A stretch of DNA of 64,000 nt from assembly GCF_020422885.1 (NCBI RefSeq), contig NZ_CP084622.1, positions 2,003,001 through 2,067,000 on the forward strand, read 5' to 3'. The DNA comes from Mesobacillus sp. S13 (GTDB lineage: Bacteria; Bacillota; Bacilli; Bacillales; Cytobacillaceae). The notes below the pieces were generated by a model, which was given only the letters and a program-made list of their open reading frames with translations, had not been told where the DNA came from and ran no database searches. A program made the translations under genes and the position numbers. Numbering within the stretch: position 1 is the first letter of the stretch; each line of letters begins with the position of its first letter. Shown piece after piece: positions 7,931 to 19,058 of this stretch.

Positions 7931-8312
7931 TTTGCGAAGTAATAGACAATTTGAGCTGGGAACTGGGTGGAAATGTCTAAGAACCGGGCTTTAATAGACA
8001 CTTTGAAGTATGGCTGAGATCAAAATGTCTAAGAAATTGGCTTTAATAGACATTTTCAAGTGCGGATGAAATCAAAATGTCTAAGAACCGCGTTTTAATA
8101 GACACTTTGAAGTATGGCTGAGATCAAAATGTCTAAGAAATAGGCTTAAATAGACATTTTCAAGTGCGGGTGAAGTCAAAATGTCTAAGAACCGCGCTTT
8201 AATAGACAGTTTGGAGTATGGCTGAGATCAAAATGTCTAATAAACAGGCATTCATAGACATTTTGGCTTATGGCTGGATATAAAATGTCTAAGAAAGAGA
8301 TTTATTAAACAA
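7930..8312. repeat. 52-bp tandem array 1 (TGTCTA...TAGACA type)
   Basis: The motif TGTCTA begins at 7974, 8026, 8078, 8130, 8182, 8234 and 8286: six intervals of exactly 52 bp. Each unit has a 27-bp core TGTC-N19-GACA with inverted ends (TGTCTAAGAA and TTAATAGACA in the best copies) and a 25-bp spacer. A right half-core ending at 7948 precedes the array with the same 25-bp spacing, and the last copy is degenerate. Spacers alternate between two types (CTTTGAAGTATGGCTGAGATC in units 1, 3, 5 and a TTTTCAAGTGCGG-containing type in 2, 4), so growth by a 104-bp dimer is likely. It lies between convergent transcripts and has no coding sense. Confidence 0.95.
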
Positions 8313-8330
8313 ATAATTAAAAAGAACAAA

Positions 8331-8358
8331 AATAACGCCGGAAAAGGGCGTTATTTTT
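8331..8358. terminator. bidirectional terminator
   Basis: AATAACGCC, loop GGAAAA or similar, GGCGTTATT with T runs on both strands. It overlaps the stop codon of the leftward gene at 8351 and separates it from array 1. Confidence 0.8.
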
Positions 8359-8512
8359 GTTTGGGTGCTTTGTCAGCAGATTTCTCTTTTGTACCTTGTT
8401 GAAAGATGGAATCGAAAAATTCGTCCGCGGTTTCCATGACGCCTCCATGAAGCTGGCCGTCGGCACCAACTTTGTTTTTATTCCCTTTAACCGGATTATG
8501 GATTCTTACCAT
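8351..8512 (-). CDS. small hypothetical protein (53 aa)
   Basis: ATG preceded by ATAGGAGGTGAG. The protein is polar with no membrane segment: MVRIHNPVKGNKNKVGADGQ, then LHGGVMETADEFFDSI and a basic tail KSADKAPKQK. It looks like a small conserved Bacillaceae protein but I cannot name a family. It is a single-gene unit closed by the hairpin at 8331-8358. Confidence 0.65.
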   Translation of the reverse strand: MVRIHNPVKGNKNKVGADGQLHGGVMETADEFFDSIFQQGTKEKSADKAPKQK

Positions 8513-8651
8513 AGTAAGCTCACCTCCTATATTTAGGCTTTGTCATCACAGACTAAAATAATCTGATAGCCATTTGTTAAACTATGGCAGGACATCTATT
8601 GGCAAATACAGAATAAGAAACCAAAGATATTTAAAAAAGGGGATTATTTTA

Positions 8652-9107
8652 ATGTATCAATACTTCAACGGGCTGGTCATTCGCGAAGGCACAGAAGGGG
8701 TACCGGCAGAAAAAGTTGAGAAACTTTTTATGGATGCAGGATGGGCACGAAATACTCCTGAATGGCAAAAGGAAAAGTACACACTGATGTTCAATAATTC
8801 AACCTGGGCTTTTACAGTTTGGGATCAAAACGAAATGGTCGGGATGGTAAGGGTTATCTCGGACAAAATTATGGCTGCAAACATTATGGACCTGGCAGTT
8901 TTAACAGAGTACCGAGGAAAAGGGATTGGCCAGAAGCTTGTGCAGCTATGCGTACAAAAACTCCCGCATGGAGACTGGTTTGCCCATACCTCTGCTAATA
9001 ATTTCAGCTTTTATGAGAAGTGCGGTTTTGAGGTAAAGGACGTTTCTAAAAATGGAACTTGCGCGTATTATGGTTATATCCAAGCCCGTAAAGATGGACA
9101 TAGATAG
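8652..9107 (+). CDS. GNAT family N-acetyltransferase
   Basis: 151 residues from ATG 8652 with AAAAAGGGGA upstream. The acetyl-CoA-binding motif A is clear: MDLAVLTEYRGKGIGQKLVQ (Q/RxxGxG/A type), followed by the ASNNFSFYEKCGFE-like motif B region (here SANNFSFYEKCGFEV). GNATs move acetyl from acetyl-CoA to amines. Substrate cannot be told from sequence. Followed 11 bp later by a DUF2750 gene, so the two may share a transcript. Confidence 0.85.
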   Translation: MYQYFNGLVIREGTEGVPAEKVEKLFMDAGWARNTPEWQKEKYTLMFNNSTWAFTVWDQNEMVGMVRVISDKIMAANIMDLAVLTEYRGKGIGQKLVQLCVQKLPHGDWFAHTSANNFSFYEKCGFEVKDVSKNGTCAYYGYIQARKDGHR

Positions 9108-9118
9108 GAGCGCTGTGA

Positions 9119-9493
9119 TTGAATAAAAAGGAATTTGAAGCAGTCATTCGGCTGCCAGCACCGATTAGGTATGAGTATTTCATAAAAAAAGCAGCAGATT
9201 ATGAAGAAGTTTGGGGGTTATATAATGAAGGATGGGCATCTGCACAAGATGCCGAGGGCAATGTTCTGCTGCCTTTTTACCCTAATGAAAAGTTCGCAGA
9301 GGCATTCGCTAAAAATGAATGGGAAGGCTGCAAGCCGAAGAAGATTGAGTTGAGAGATTTCCTTGAAAAGTGGCTTCCAGGGATGAAGGTGGATGGATTT
9401 AAGCCTTCGATTTTCCCAACCGACACAGATTCTGCTGTAATGGATGTGGATACGCTGTGTGAAGATATAGAAGAGGAGCTGGAGAAGTACTGA
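9119..9493 (+). CDS. DUF2750 domain protein
   Basis: 124 residues starting at TTG, with AGGAG 8 bases upstream. The order RYEYFIKKAADYEEVWGLY, then GWASAQDAEG, LPFYPNEKFAEAFA, WEGCKPKKIEL and DFLEKWLPGM matches the DUF2750 family, small soluble proteins of unknown function. Sits 11 bp after the GNAT gene on the same strand; no functional inference beyond that. Confidence 0.8.
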   Translation: MNKKEFEAVIRLPAPIRYEYFIKKAADYEEVWGLYNEGWASAQDAEGNVLLPFYPNEKFAEAFAKNEWEGCKPKKIELRDFLEKWLPGMKVDGFKPSIFPTDTDSAVMDVDTLCEDIEEELEKY

Positions 9494-9583
9494 TTTTTAA
9501 AAAAGATGCATGGAAACCATACCTAAAATATACCCAACGTGGTATAATTTGAGCATCTTGATTTCAGAAAGTGAGTTTTGAAT

Positions 9584-10879
9584 ATGACGCGTCAAAGTGA
9601 TGAGGCTGTTGCGGTTGAAAGTCAACCGGAGTGGCTGCAAACTTATGTAGAATCACCAGAAAAACAAAAAGCCTTATATAAAAAAACATTATTAATAGTC
9701 GTTTTATCACAGATTTTCGGCGGAGCAGGCCTTGCTGCCGGGATAACGGTTGGCGCCTTATTAGCGAAGGATATGCTTGGCACTGACATAGTGGCCGGTT
9801 TGCCGATTGCGCTTTTCACATTGGGTTCTGCCGGGGCTGCACTCATTGTCGGACGCCTGTCACAGCGTTATGGCAGGCGTGCGGGTCTTGCCTCGGGATT
9901 CTTAACTGGTGGAATCGGTGCAATTGGTGTCATCATAGCCGCAGTGATGAATAATATCTTTTTGCTTTTTGCGTCACTATTGGTCTATGGTGCGGGAAGT
10001 GCAACGAATTTACAGGCACGCTATGCAGGAACGGATCTGGCCAGTTCAAAACAGCGTGCGACTGCAGTCAGTATTGCAATGGTTTCGACTACGTTCGGCG
10101 CTGTAGCAGGCCCTAACCTTGTAGAGGCAATGGGGCAGTTTGCGCTATCTGTAGGAGTTCCGGCGCTGTCTGGACCATTCATTCTCGCAGCTGCTGCCTA
10201 TATGGTAGCGGGTTTGGTATTATTGGTATTCCTTCGCCCAGATCCTTTTGTGGTTGCCAGGGCGATTGCAGTAGCTGAGCGAGATGCCAAAACCAATTCG
10301 CCTGATTATGTTGAGGAAACCCTCGTTACAGATAAACGGGGAATCGGAGTGGCCGCGCTTATTATGGTGCTCACTCAAATGGTGATGGTAGCGATCATGA
10401 CCATGACTCCGGTCCATATGGGAAGCCATGGTCATGGTTTAAGTGCCGTTGGTATGGTCATTGGATTCCATATCGGTGCAATGTATCTGCCGTCTTTATT
10501 AACTGGTGTTCTTGTTGATAAAATCGGGCGTGCGACAATGGCGGCAGCTTCAGGGGTCACACTGCTGATATCAGGTATTATGGCGGCTGTAGCTCCTGGT
10601 GAATCTATGTTCTGGATCACCCTCGCTCTCATTCTACTCGGTCTTGGCTGGAACTTCGGCCTGATCAGCGGAACCGCTCTCCTTGTTGATGCGACAAATC
10701 CAACGAACCGTGCAAAAATGCAAGGAACTGTGGATGTGTTAGTCGCGCTGTCGGGGGCAACCGGCGGAATGCTTTCCGGCATGGTTGTGGCGAATTCAAG
10801 TTTTGCTTTCCTGTCGCTCGCAGGAGGAGTGCTGTCATTAGTTTTAATACCATTTGTAATATGGTCAAATAAAAAGTAA
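9584..10879 (+). CDS. MFS transporter
   Basis: About 431 residues, with roughly 12 hydrophobic segments in two halves. The first half has LIVGRLSQRYGRRAG, the loop 2-3 signature of the major facilitator superfamily, and the second half repeats it as LTGVLVDKIGRATM. ATG 9584 is preferred over TTG 9578 because AGAAAGTGAG is about 9 bases upstream. An N-terminal polar extension of ~30 residues precedes the first helix. Substrate unknown; a drug or metabolite exporter is plausible. A hairpin with T run follows. Confidence 0.88.
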   Translation: MTRQSDEAVAVESQPEWLQTYVESPEKQKALYKKTLLIVVLSQIFGGAGLAAGITVGALLAKDMLGTDIVAGLPIALFTLGSAGAALIVGRLSQRYGRRAGLASGFLTGGIGAIGVIIAAVMNNIFLLFASLLVYGAGSATNLQARYAGTDLASSKQRATAVSIAMVSTTFGAVAGPNLVEAMGQFALSVGVPALSGPFILAAAAYMVAGLVLLVFLRPDPFVVARAIAVAERDAKTNSPDYVEETLVTDKRGIGVAALIMVLTQMVMVAIMTMTPVHMGSHGHGLSAVGMVIGFHIGAMYLPSLLTGVLVDKIGRATMAAASGVTLLISGIMAAVAPGESMFWITLALILLGLGWNFGLISGTALLVDATNPTNRAKMQGTVDVLVALSGATGGMLSGMVVANSSFAFLSLAGGVLSLVLIPFVIWSNKK

Positions 10880-10887
10880 GGAATGAT

Positions 10888-10916
10888 GAGCCTGAATTAT
10901 TTCAGGCTCTTTTTTC
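10888..10916 (+). terminator. terminator after the MFS gene
   Basis: GAGCCTGAA, loop TTAT, TTCAGGCTC and six T residues: a perfect 9-bp stem. Confidence 0.9.
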
Positions 10917-10993
10917 TTTGGTCAATTTGCAGGTTTTTACAGCCCCCTTGGCGAACTTGTTTTGAAGAAATTTAGCGGAAAGAGATGGACCTG

Positions 10994-11635
10994 ATGAGTA
11001 GATTAGTGCTTTTAAGTGATTTGAAAAATCTTAATCGTGATATAAAGAAAAGAATTAAGGAATTAACAAGCCGGAAGCCTTTTAAACTGGCTTATATCCC
11101 ATCGCAAACGGACGAAGATAAATTGTATTTTGAAAAAGCCAAGCCGGAGTTTAAGGAATTGGGTATTACGGAATTCTTTTACTTTGACGTAGATCAAGAG
11201 TTTGATTGGTCTCAGGTTGAGGAGTTTAAAAGCTGCGACGGCATTTTTCTGTCAGGGGGGAATACGTATCTATTTTTAAAAAACCTGCAGGGAAGGAACA
11301 TCGTTGGTTGTATAAAGGAAATGGTACTTGAAGGGAAACTTTTAATCGGAGTCAGTGCCGGAAGTATAATTATGTCAGAAAGCATCAAGATTGCCGAGTT
11401 CCATGATCAAAATGAGGTTAAGCTTAATGACTTAAATGGTTTAGGGCTGGTGGATTTTGAGTTTATGCCACATTGGGACAGAGAGCAAGGTCAGCAAGAT
11501 GAACTGTTAAAATATTCGTTTCATCAGGAAGAGAGTATCTATACATGCAATGATGGCGATGGAATCGTCATTAATGGAGATAAGGTCGAGTTTTTTGGGG
11601 ATATAAAAGAAGTCCAAAAAGGGGCATGGTTATAA
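10994..11635 (+). CDS. peptidase E-like (S51) class I glutamine amidotransferase-fold protein
   Basis: About 213 residues; ATG 10994 gives better spacing to GGAAAGAG than ATG 10985. The order CDGIFLSGGNTYLFL and LIGVSAGSIIM is typical of peptidase S51: the Ser in GVSAGS is the nucleophile elbow, and a downstream His lies in FMPHWDRE. The family includes alpha-aspartyl dipeptidase and cyanophycinase, but many Bacillus members have no known substrate. It is a single-gene unit whose 3' end runs directly into the 52-bp array 2. Confidence 0.8.
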   Translation: MSRLVLLSDLKNLNRDIKKRIKELTSRKPFKLAYIPSQTDEDKLYFEKAKPEFKELGITEFFYFDVDQEFDWSQVEEFKSCDGIFLSGGNTYLFLKNLQGRNIVGCIKEMVLEGKLLIGVSAGSIIMSESIKIAEFHDQNEVKLNDLNGLGLVDFEFMPHWDREQGQQDELLKYSFHQEESIYTCNDGDGIVINGDKVEFFGDIKEVQKGAWL

Positions 11636-11649
11636 ATAAATATGGATGA

Positions 11650-12080
11650 TAGCTCTATCGGCCAAACGGAAGGCATATGTCGAAAAAGTGTCCGATGGAA
11701 GAGCTCTATCGGACAAAAAGAAGGTGTTAGGCGAAAAAAGTGTCCGATAGAAGGGGTCTATCGGCCAAAAAGAAGGTGTTAGGAGGAAAAAGTGTCCGAT
11801 AGAAGGGGCATATCGGCCAAACGGAAGGTGTTAGGAGGAAAAAGTGTCCGATGGAAGAGCTCTATCGTCCAAAAAGAAGGTGTTAGACGGAAAAAGTGTC
11901 CGATAGAAGAGCTCTATCGGCCAAAAAGAAGGTGATAGGCGGAAAAAGTGTCCGATGGAAGAGCTCTATCAGACAAAAAGAAGGTGTTAGGCGGAAAAAG
12001 TGTCCGATAGAAGGGGTCTATCGGAAAAAGAAGGTGTTAGGCGGGAAAAGTGTCCGATAGAAGAGCTCTATCGGACAAAC
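11650..12080. repeat. 52-bp tandem array 2 (TGTCCGATAGA...TCTATCGGACA type)
   Basis: TCCGAT occurs at 11691, 11743, 11795, 11847, 11899, 11951, 12003 and 12053: six exact 52-bp steps and one 50-bp step where two bases are missing. The best core has arms TGTCCGATAGA and TCTATCGGACA around AGAGC, a 27-bp near-perfect palindrome. The 25-bp spacer is CCAAAAAGAAGGTG followed by a TTAGGCGGAAAAAG-like end and is nearly identical between copies, unlike spacers of arrays 3 and 4, so copies are homogenised within the array. Lies between two convergent genes (peptidase E and a receiver protein); neither has a separate obvious terminator. Confidence 0.95.
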
Positions 12081-12104
12081 AATACGCAATTCCGTATAAG
12101 ACCT

Positions 12105-12461
12105 TTAGTTTAAAAGCTCTTTTATTTTCGACACTACTTCTTTAGGGCTGAACGGTTTTAGAATGTATTCGCTGGCTCCCAATTCTTCTCCTCGTTTAAG
12201 GTCATGGGCTTCCCCTTTAGCTGAAAGCATGATGACAGGTATATCTTTTGTTTTCCTGATTTCTTCCAACACAGAAAAACCATTCATTCCAGGCATTAGG
12301 ATGTCCAGGATAATGACATCAAAGGAATCCTGCATTGCTTTTTCCAAAGCTGCTTCTCCGTTGTCTGCAACTTCAACCACAAACGATTCTCTTTCTAGGT
12401 ACATTTTTAATAATTGGCTAATTCTTTGTTCATCCTCAGCAACTAGCACTCTCTTTTCCAT
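12105..12461 (-). CDS. stand-alone response-regulator receiver protein
   Basis: 118 residues, a complete CheY-like receiver with no output domain: acidic pair Asp10/Glu11, phosphoacceptor Asp53 in VIILDILMPG, Ser80 in IMLSAKG and Lys102 in YILKPF. Such proteins pass phosphate between kinases or bind partners. No kinase gene is adjacent, so the partner is elsewhere. ATG with AGGGGG upstream. Its 3' end abuts the 52-bp array 2. Confidence 0.9.
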   Translation of the reverse strand: MEKRVLVAEDEQRISQLLKMYLERESFVVEVADNGEAALEKAMQDSFDVIILDILMPGMNGFSVLEEIRKTKDIPVIMLSAKGEAHDLKRGEELGASEYILKPFSPKEVVSKIKELLN

Positions 12462-12601
12462 GTTTTCCCCCTGAAATATCTTTGTTTATTGTAAGTATAC
12501 ACTATTGGTGAGTTGTTTTCTTCATAGATCAGGGAAATTCATAACGATGAAAAAAATTGATTTTGAAAAATGAACGTGATAATATGTGACCTATAATGAT
12601 T

Positions 12602-12632
12602 TAATTCATACTATACATATAGGAATTATAAT
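12602..12632 (+). promoter_or_regulatory. promoter with CymR-like palindrome before the methionine-to-cysteine operon
   Basis: TAATTC at 12602-12607 and GAATTA at 12623-12628 form an inverted repeat around a 15-base AT-rich centre, overlapping a perfect TATAAT at 12627-12632. In Bacillus subtilis the homologous operon is repressed by CymR, which binds a long AT-rich site ending in such half-sites. The match is by eye; CymR control here is inferred. Confidence 0.5.
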
Positions 12633-12654
12633 AATTAAATCGGAGTGAATGATT

Positions 12655-13302
12655 ATGGGTCGGGAATTTATCCCCTTATTTGACGATTGGGCCGAATTTT
12701 ACGAGGACACGGTATCAGGACAGGATATTGAATACAAAGAGGTATTTGAAAATTACGAGAAGATTTTACAAACCGTTGCCTTGAAGTCAAAAGGTACAGT
12801 TTTAGAGTTTGGTGTTGGTACAGGGAACCTAACCGAAAAGCTAATATCCTTGGGAAGAGTTGTATATGGGGTAGAACCTTCCAAAGCGATGAGAGAAAAA
12901 ACGAACGCTCGATTCAAAGATTTACAGCTATATGATGGAGACTTCATTACTTTCCCAGAGCTGCCCGAAAAAGTGGATTCAATTGTAAGCACATATGCTT
13001 TTCACCATTTAACAGATGAGGAAAAGGATGCTGCACTTAAAGTGTACAGCACACTATTGGATGACCAAGGAAAGGTTGTTTTTGCGGATACCGCTTTTGT
13101 GAATGAAGAAAATCGGAAAGAACAGCATAGAATCGTAAAAGAGCAGGGATTTGAAAATTTGCTCGCTGATCTAAAAAGAGAATACTATACAACTCTTGAA
13201 AATTTGGAGAGGCTTTTCGAGAAGAACGGATTTCAAGTAACTTTTGAAAAAATGAACTCCTATGTGTGGCTGATGGAAGCTGTTAAAGTGAACAAAAATT
13301 AA
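12655..13302 (+). CDS. yrrT: class I SAM-dependent methyltransferase YrrT
   Basis: 215 residues starting MGREFIPLFDDWAEFY (ATG 12655; CGGAGTGA is about 8 bases upstream). SAM-binding motif I is VLEFGVGTGNLTEKL, motif II is YGVEPS, and TYAFHHLTDEEK is the motif shared with other YrrT-like enzymes. First gene of the yrrT-mtnN-luxS-mccA-mccB operon, which recycles S-adenosylhomocysteine and converts homocysteine to cysteine. Its own methyl acceptor is not established. A CymR-like palindrome covers the promoter. Confidence 0.88.
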   Translation: MGREFIPLFDDWAEFYEDTVSGQDIEYKEVFENYEKILQTVALKSKGTVLEFGVGTGNLTEKLISLGRVVYGVEPSKAMREKTNARFKDLQLYDGDFITFPELPEKVDSIVSTYAFHHLTDEEKDAALKVYSTLLDDQGKVVFADTAFVNEENRKEQHRIVKEQGFENLLADLKREYYTTLENLERLFEKNGFQVTFEKMNSYVWLMEAVKVNKN

Positions 13303-13324
13303 GGTGGAATTGGAGAGTTGAGGC

Positions 13325-14023
13325 ATGAGAGTTGGCATAATTGGTGCAATGGATGAAGAAGTTGATTTACTGCGCAGCAGGCTAGAAGAACGGAATGATA
13401 CGATTCTAGCTCGAAGTGAATTTTATGAAGGTAAGATTAATAGTTTAGAAGTCGTCCTTTTGAAATCAGGAATTGGAAAAGTGAACGCTGCATTGGGAAC
13501 GGCTTTGTTAATAGAGAAGTTCTATCCTGATGTCATCATCAATACTGGATCTGCAGGCGGCTTTCACAAGGATCTCAATGTAGGTGATGTCGTCATTTCT
13601 ACGGAAGTGAGACATCACGATGTGGATGTGACCGTTTTTGGTTATGAATATGGCCAGGTCCCGAGAATGCCTGCCTACTTTGCGCCGGATGACAGTCTAG
13701 TAGATGCTGCAGTAAGAAGTGCTGAAAAAATTAATGGTATACAGGTTGTTAAGGGATTAATCGCGTCTGGAGATTCTTTTATGAATGATGCTGAGAGGGT
13801 AGAATTCATCCGGACCAAGTTGCCTGATTTGTTTGCTGCGGAAATGGAAGCAGCTGCAATCGCCCAGGTGGCCCATCAATTTGATAAACCATTTGTTATC
13901 ATCAGGTCGCTCTCCGATATTGCAGGGAAGGAATCCAATATCTCATTTGACCAATTCTTAGAAACAGCAGCGAAGAATTCCGCAGAATTGATTTTACTAA
14001 TGTTAGAGGAGTTGAAGAAATAA
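13325..14023 (+). CDS. mtnN: 5'-methylthioadenosine/S-adenosylhomocysteine nucleosidase
   Basis: 232 residues, normal length. Begins [16 protein letters not shown] (the catalytic Glu is in DEE), then NTGSAGGF and the conserved [12 protein letters not shown] near 173-182 that contacts the ribose, and the catalytic Asp in SLSDIAG. It hydrolyses methylthioadenosine and S-adenosylhomocysteine to adenine plus thio-ribose products; the second product, S-ribosylhomocysteine, is the LuxS substrate. The stop overlaps the luxS start (TAATG), linking the two steps. Confidence 0.95.
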   Translation: MRVGIIGAMDEEVDLLRSRLEERNDTILARSEFYEGKINSLEVVLLKSGIGKVNAALGTALLIEKFYPDVIINTGSAGGFHKDLNVGDVVISTEVRHHDVDVTVFGYEYGQVPRMPAYFAPDDSLVDAAVRSAEKINGIQVVKGLIASGDSFMNDAERVEFIRTKLPDLFAAEMEAAAIAQVAHQFDKPFVIIRSLSDIAGKESNISFDQFLETAAKNSAELILLMLEELKK

Positions 14024-14490
14024 TGGTAAAAAAAATGAATGTTGAAAGCTTTAATTTAGATCATACGAAGGTGGCCGCACCATATATCCGTTTGGCAGGA
14101 ACAACACAAGGGGCAAATGGCGATGTCATCCATAAATATGATATTCGCTTCTGCCAGCCAAACAAAGAGCATATGGAAATGCCAGGCCTTCATTCACTTG
14201 AACACTTAATGGCAGAAAATATTCGTAATCACCATGGAAGTGTAGTGGATATTAGTCCGATGGGCTGCCAGACTGGGTTTTACCTGTCGGTGATCAACCA
14301 TGATGATTATGACAATATTCTTGAAGTGTTGGAAAAGACTCTGAAAGATGTGCTTGAGGCTGATGAAGTGCCAGCCTGCAATGAAATCCAGTGCGGCTGG
14401 GCTGCGAGCCACAGTCTTGAGGGAGCAAAAGAAATTGCAGCAAAAATGCTTGCCAAGAAGGAAGAGTGGCGTCAGGTATTTGCTGAATAA
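14023..14490 (+). CDS. luxS: S-ribosylhomocysteine lyase
   Basis: 155 residues, normal length. Metal ligands His57 and His61 in HSLEH and Cys124 in EIQCG; catalytic Cys82 in GCQTGF. Converts S-ribosylhomocysteine to homocysteine and DPD, the precursor of autoinducer-2. Overlaps the mtnN stop codon and precedes mccA, so homocysteine is passed directly to transsulfuration. In Bacillus subtilis luxS is a separate gene, so its place inside this operon is a lineage difference. Confidence 0.97.
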   Translation: MVKKMNVESFNLDHTKVAAPYIRLAGTTQGANGDVIHKYDIRFCQPNKEHMEMPGLHSLEHLMAENIRNHHGSVVDISPMGCQTGFYLSVINHDDYDNILEVLEKTLKDVLEADEVPACNEIQCGWAASHSLEGAKEIAAKMLAKKEEWRQVFAE

Positions 14491-14505
14491 GGAGAGTAAA
14501 ATGAG

Positions 14506-15429
14506 ATGACGGTTTACCGCAGTATCCATGAATTGATTGGACATACCCCAATGGTTGAACTTACTCAATTCCCATTGCCTGAGGATGTTCGTTTATATGC
14601 CAAGCTGGAATACTTAAACCCAGGTGGCAGTGTAAAAGACCGTCTGGGGTTGGAGTTGCTCGATGAGGCACTCCGTACAGGCAAATTGGCGAAAGGCGGT
14701 ACTTTGATTGAACCTACTGCCGGAAACACGGGGATCGGGCTGGCGCTGGCAGCAATCAACAAAGGTATTGAGGTGATTTTTGTGGTGCCCGAGAAATTCA
14801 GCATTGAGAAACAGACGGTGATGAAGGCTCTCGGCGCAAAGATCATACACACACCTACAGCCGAGGGGATGGCAGGCGCAATTAGCCGAACCGAACAATT
14901 GCTAAAAGAAATTTCAAACTCATACTCACCATCCCAATTTTCTAATCCGGCAAATCCGGATACTTATTATAAATCGCTGGGACCTGAGATTTGGGAGGAC
15001 ATGGAAGGACAGATTGATATTTTCGTAGCTGGTGCGGGAACCGGAGGAACCTTCATGGGTACTGCGAAGTTTTTAAAAGAGAAGAATCCGATGGTAAAAA
15101 CCGTCATTGTTGAACCCGAAGGATCGATTATAAATGGAGGCCAGCCTGGTCCGCATAAAACAGAAGGAATTGGAATGGAATTCCTGCCGACATATATGGA
15201 CCCTGCTTTATTTGATGGGATCCATACCATTTCCGATGAAAATGCATTCAACGCCGTGAAGGAACTCGCGGCTAGAGAGGGAATACTTGCTGCAAGCTCA
15301 TCTGGCGCAGTTCTTCATGCAGCTTTGCTAGAAGCACAAAAAGCCCCTCCTGGCACAAACATCGTTACTGTCTTTCCGGACGGAAGTGAACGTTACTTAA
15401 GCAAGAAAATCTACGAGGGGGGAATTTAA
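14506..15429 (+). CDS. mccA: cysteine synthase-like cystathionine beta-synthase MccA
   Basis: 307 residues of the PLP type II family. Pyridoxal lysine is Lys44 in NPGGSVKDRL; TAGNTGIGLA binds substrate carboxylate and GAGTGGTF binds phosphate. In Bacillus subtilis MccA condenses O-acetylserine with homocysteine to give cystathionine. AAGGAG precedes the ATG by about 10 bases. Ends 0 bases before mccB. The assignment as MccA rather than a second CysK rests on the operon with mtnN, luxS and mccB. Confidence 0.93.
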   Translation: MTVYRSIHELIGHTPMVELTQFPLPEDVRLYAKLEYLNPGGSVKDRLGLELLDEALRTGKLAKGGTLIEPTAGNTGIGLALAAINKGIEVIFVVPEKFSIEKQTVMKALGAKIIHTPTAEGMAGAISRTEQLLKEISNSYSPSQFSNPANPDTYYKSLGPEIWEDMEGQIDIFVAGAGTGGTFMGTAKFLKEKNPMVKTVIVEPEGSIINGGQPGPHKTEGIGMEFLPTYMDPALFDGIHTISDENAFNAVKELAAREGILAASSSGAVLHAALLEAQKAPPGTNIVTVFPDGSERYLSKKIYEGGI

Positions 15430-16563
<1,134 letters not shown>

Positions 16564-16694
16564 AAGCTTTGGCCAAATGTCGCCTGTGAAACATGGAGAT
16601 GGACGAAAAAGAGGTCATCAATACAGGCTATTGGCGCCCGAAAACTCGAGATGTATGAAAAAATGGTAACCAATAGGATAATAGAATCATAATA

Positions 16695-16722
16695 GGCACC
16701 GGGTTCAACCGGTGCCTTATTT
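16695..16722. terminator. bidirectional terminator between mccB and pbuX
   Basis: GGCACCGG, loop GTTCAA or shorter, CCGGTGCC: perfect 8-bp stem, flanked by AT-rich runs on both sides. It separates the two convergent operons. Confidence 0.85.
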
Positions 16723-16734
16723 ATATTCATCTAT

Positions 16735-18861
<2,127 letters not shown>

Positions 18862-18880
18862 GAATGTTTAATTTATAGAT

Positions 18881-18908
18881 ATTATATCACTATTTTATTT
18901 TGATTCAA
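18881..18908 (-). promoter_or_regulatory. sigma-A promoter of xpt-pbuX
   Basis: Minus-strand TTGAAT (18903-18908), 16-bp spacer, TATAAT (18881-18886), ending 20 bases before the aptamer. The rest of the 411-bp gap between xpt and the ABC gene at 19059 is AT-rich and holds no gene. Confidence 0.75.
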
Positions 18909-19058
18909 CAGATTAAACAGAAAAAACGAACGAATTACCCATCTTTATTTTTATTATTCGTATTATAGTTATTTAGTTATTAAAAATAAAAAATCTTCCC
19001 CATTTTACAAATATTTGATAAACTATTTAAGCATTTGAGGGGTTTGGGGGATATACAT

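Noticed and set aside
7771..7980. Open frame of about 69 codons before array 1
   Set aside because: No ribosome binding site, and it runs through a terminator hairpin into the repeats. Not a believable gene.
7930..8312. CRISPR array
   Set aside because: Repeats with spacers of fixed length might suggest CRISPR, but spacers are repeated and not unique, the core is nearly half the unit, and no cas gene is present. The same holds for arrays 2-4.
12105..12461. Spo0F-like identity for the stand-alone receiver
   Set aside because: Size fits, but the context (no fbaA, pyrG or rpoE neighbours) and sequence do not support Spo0F.
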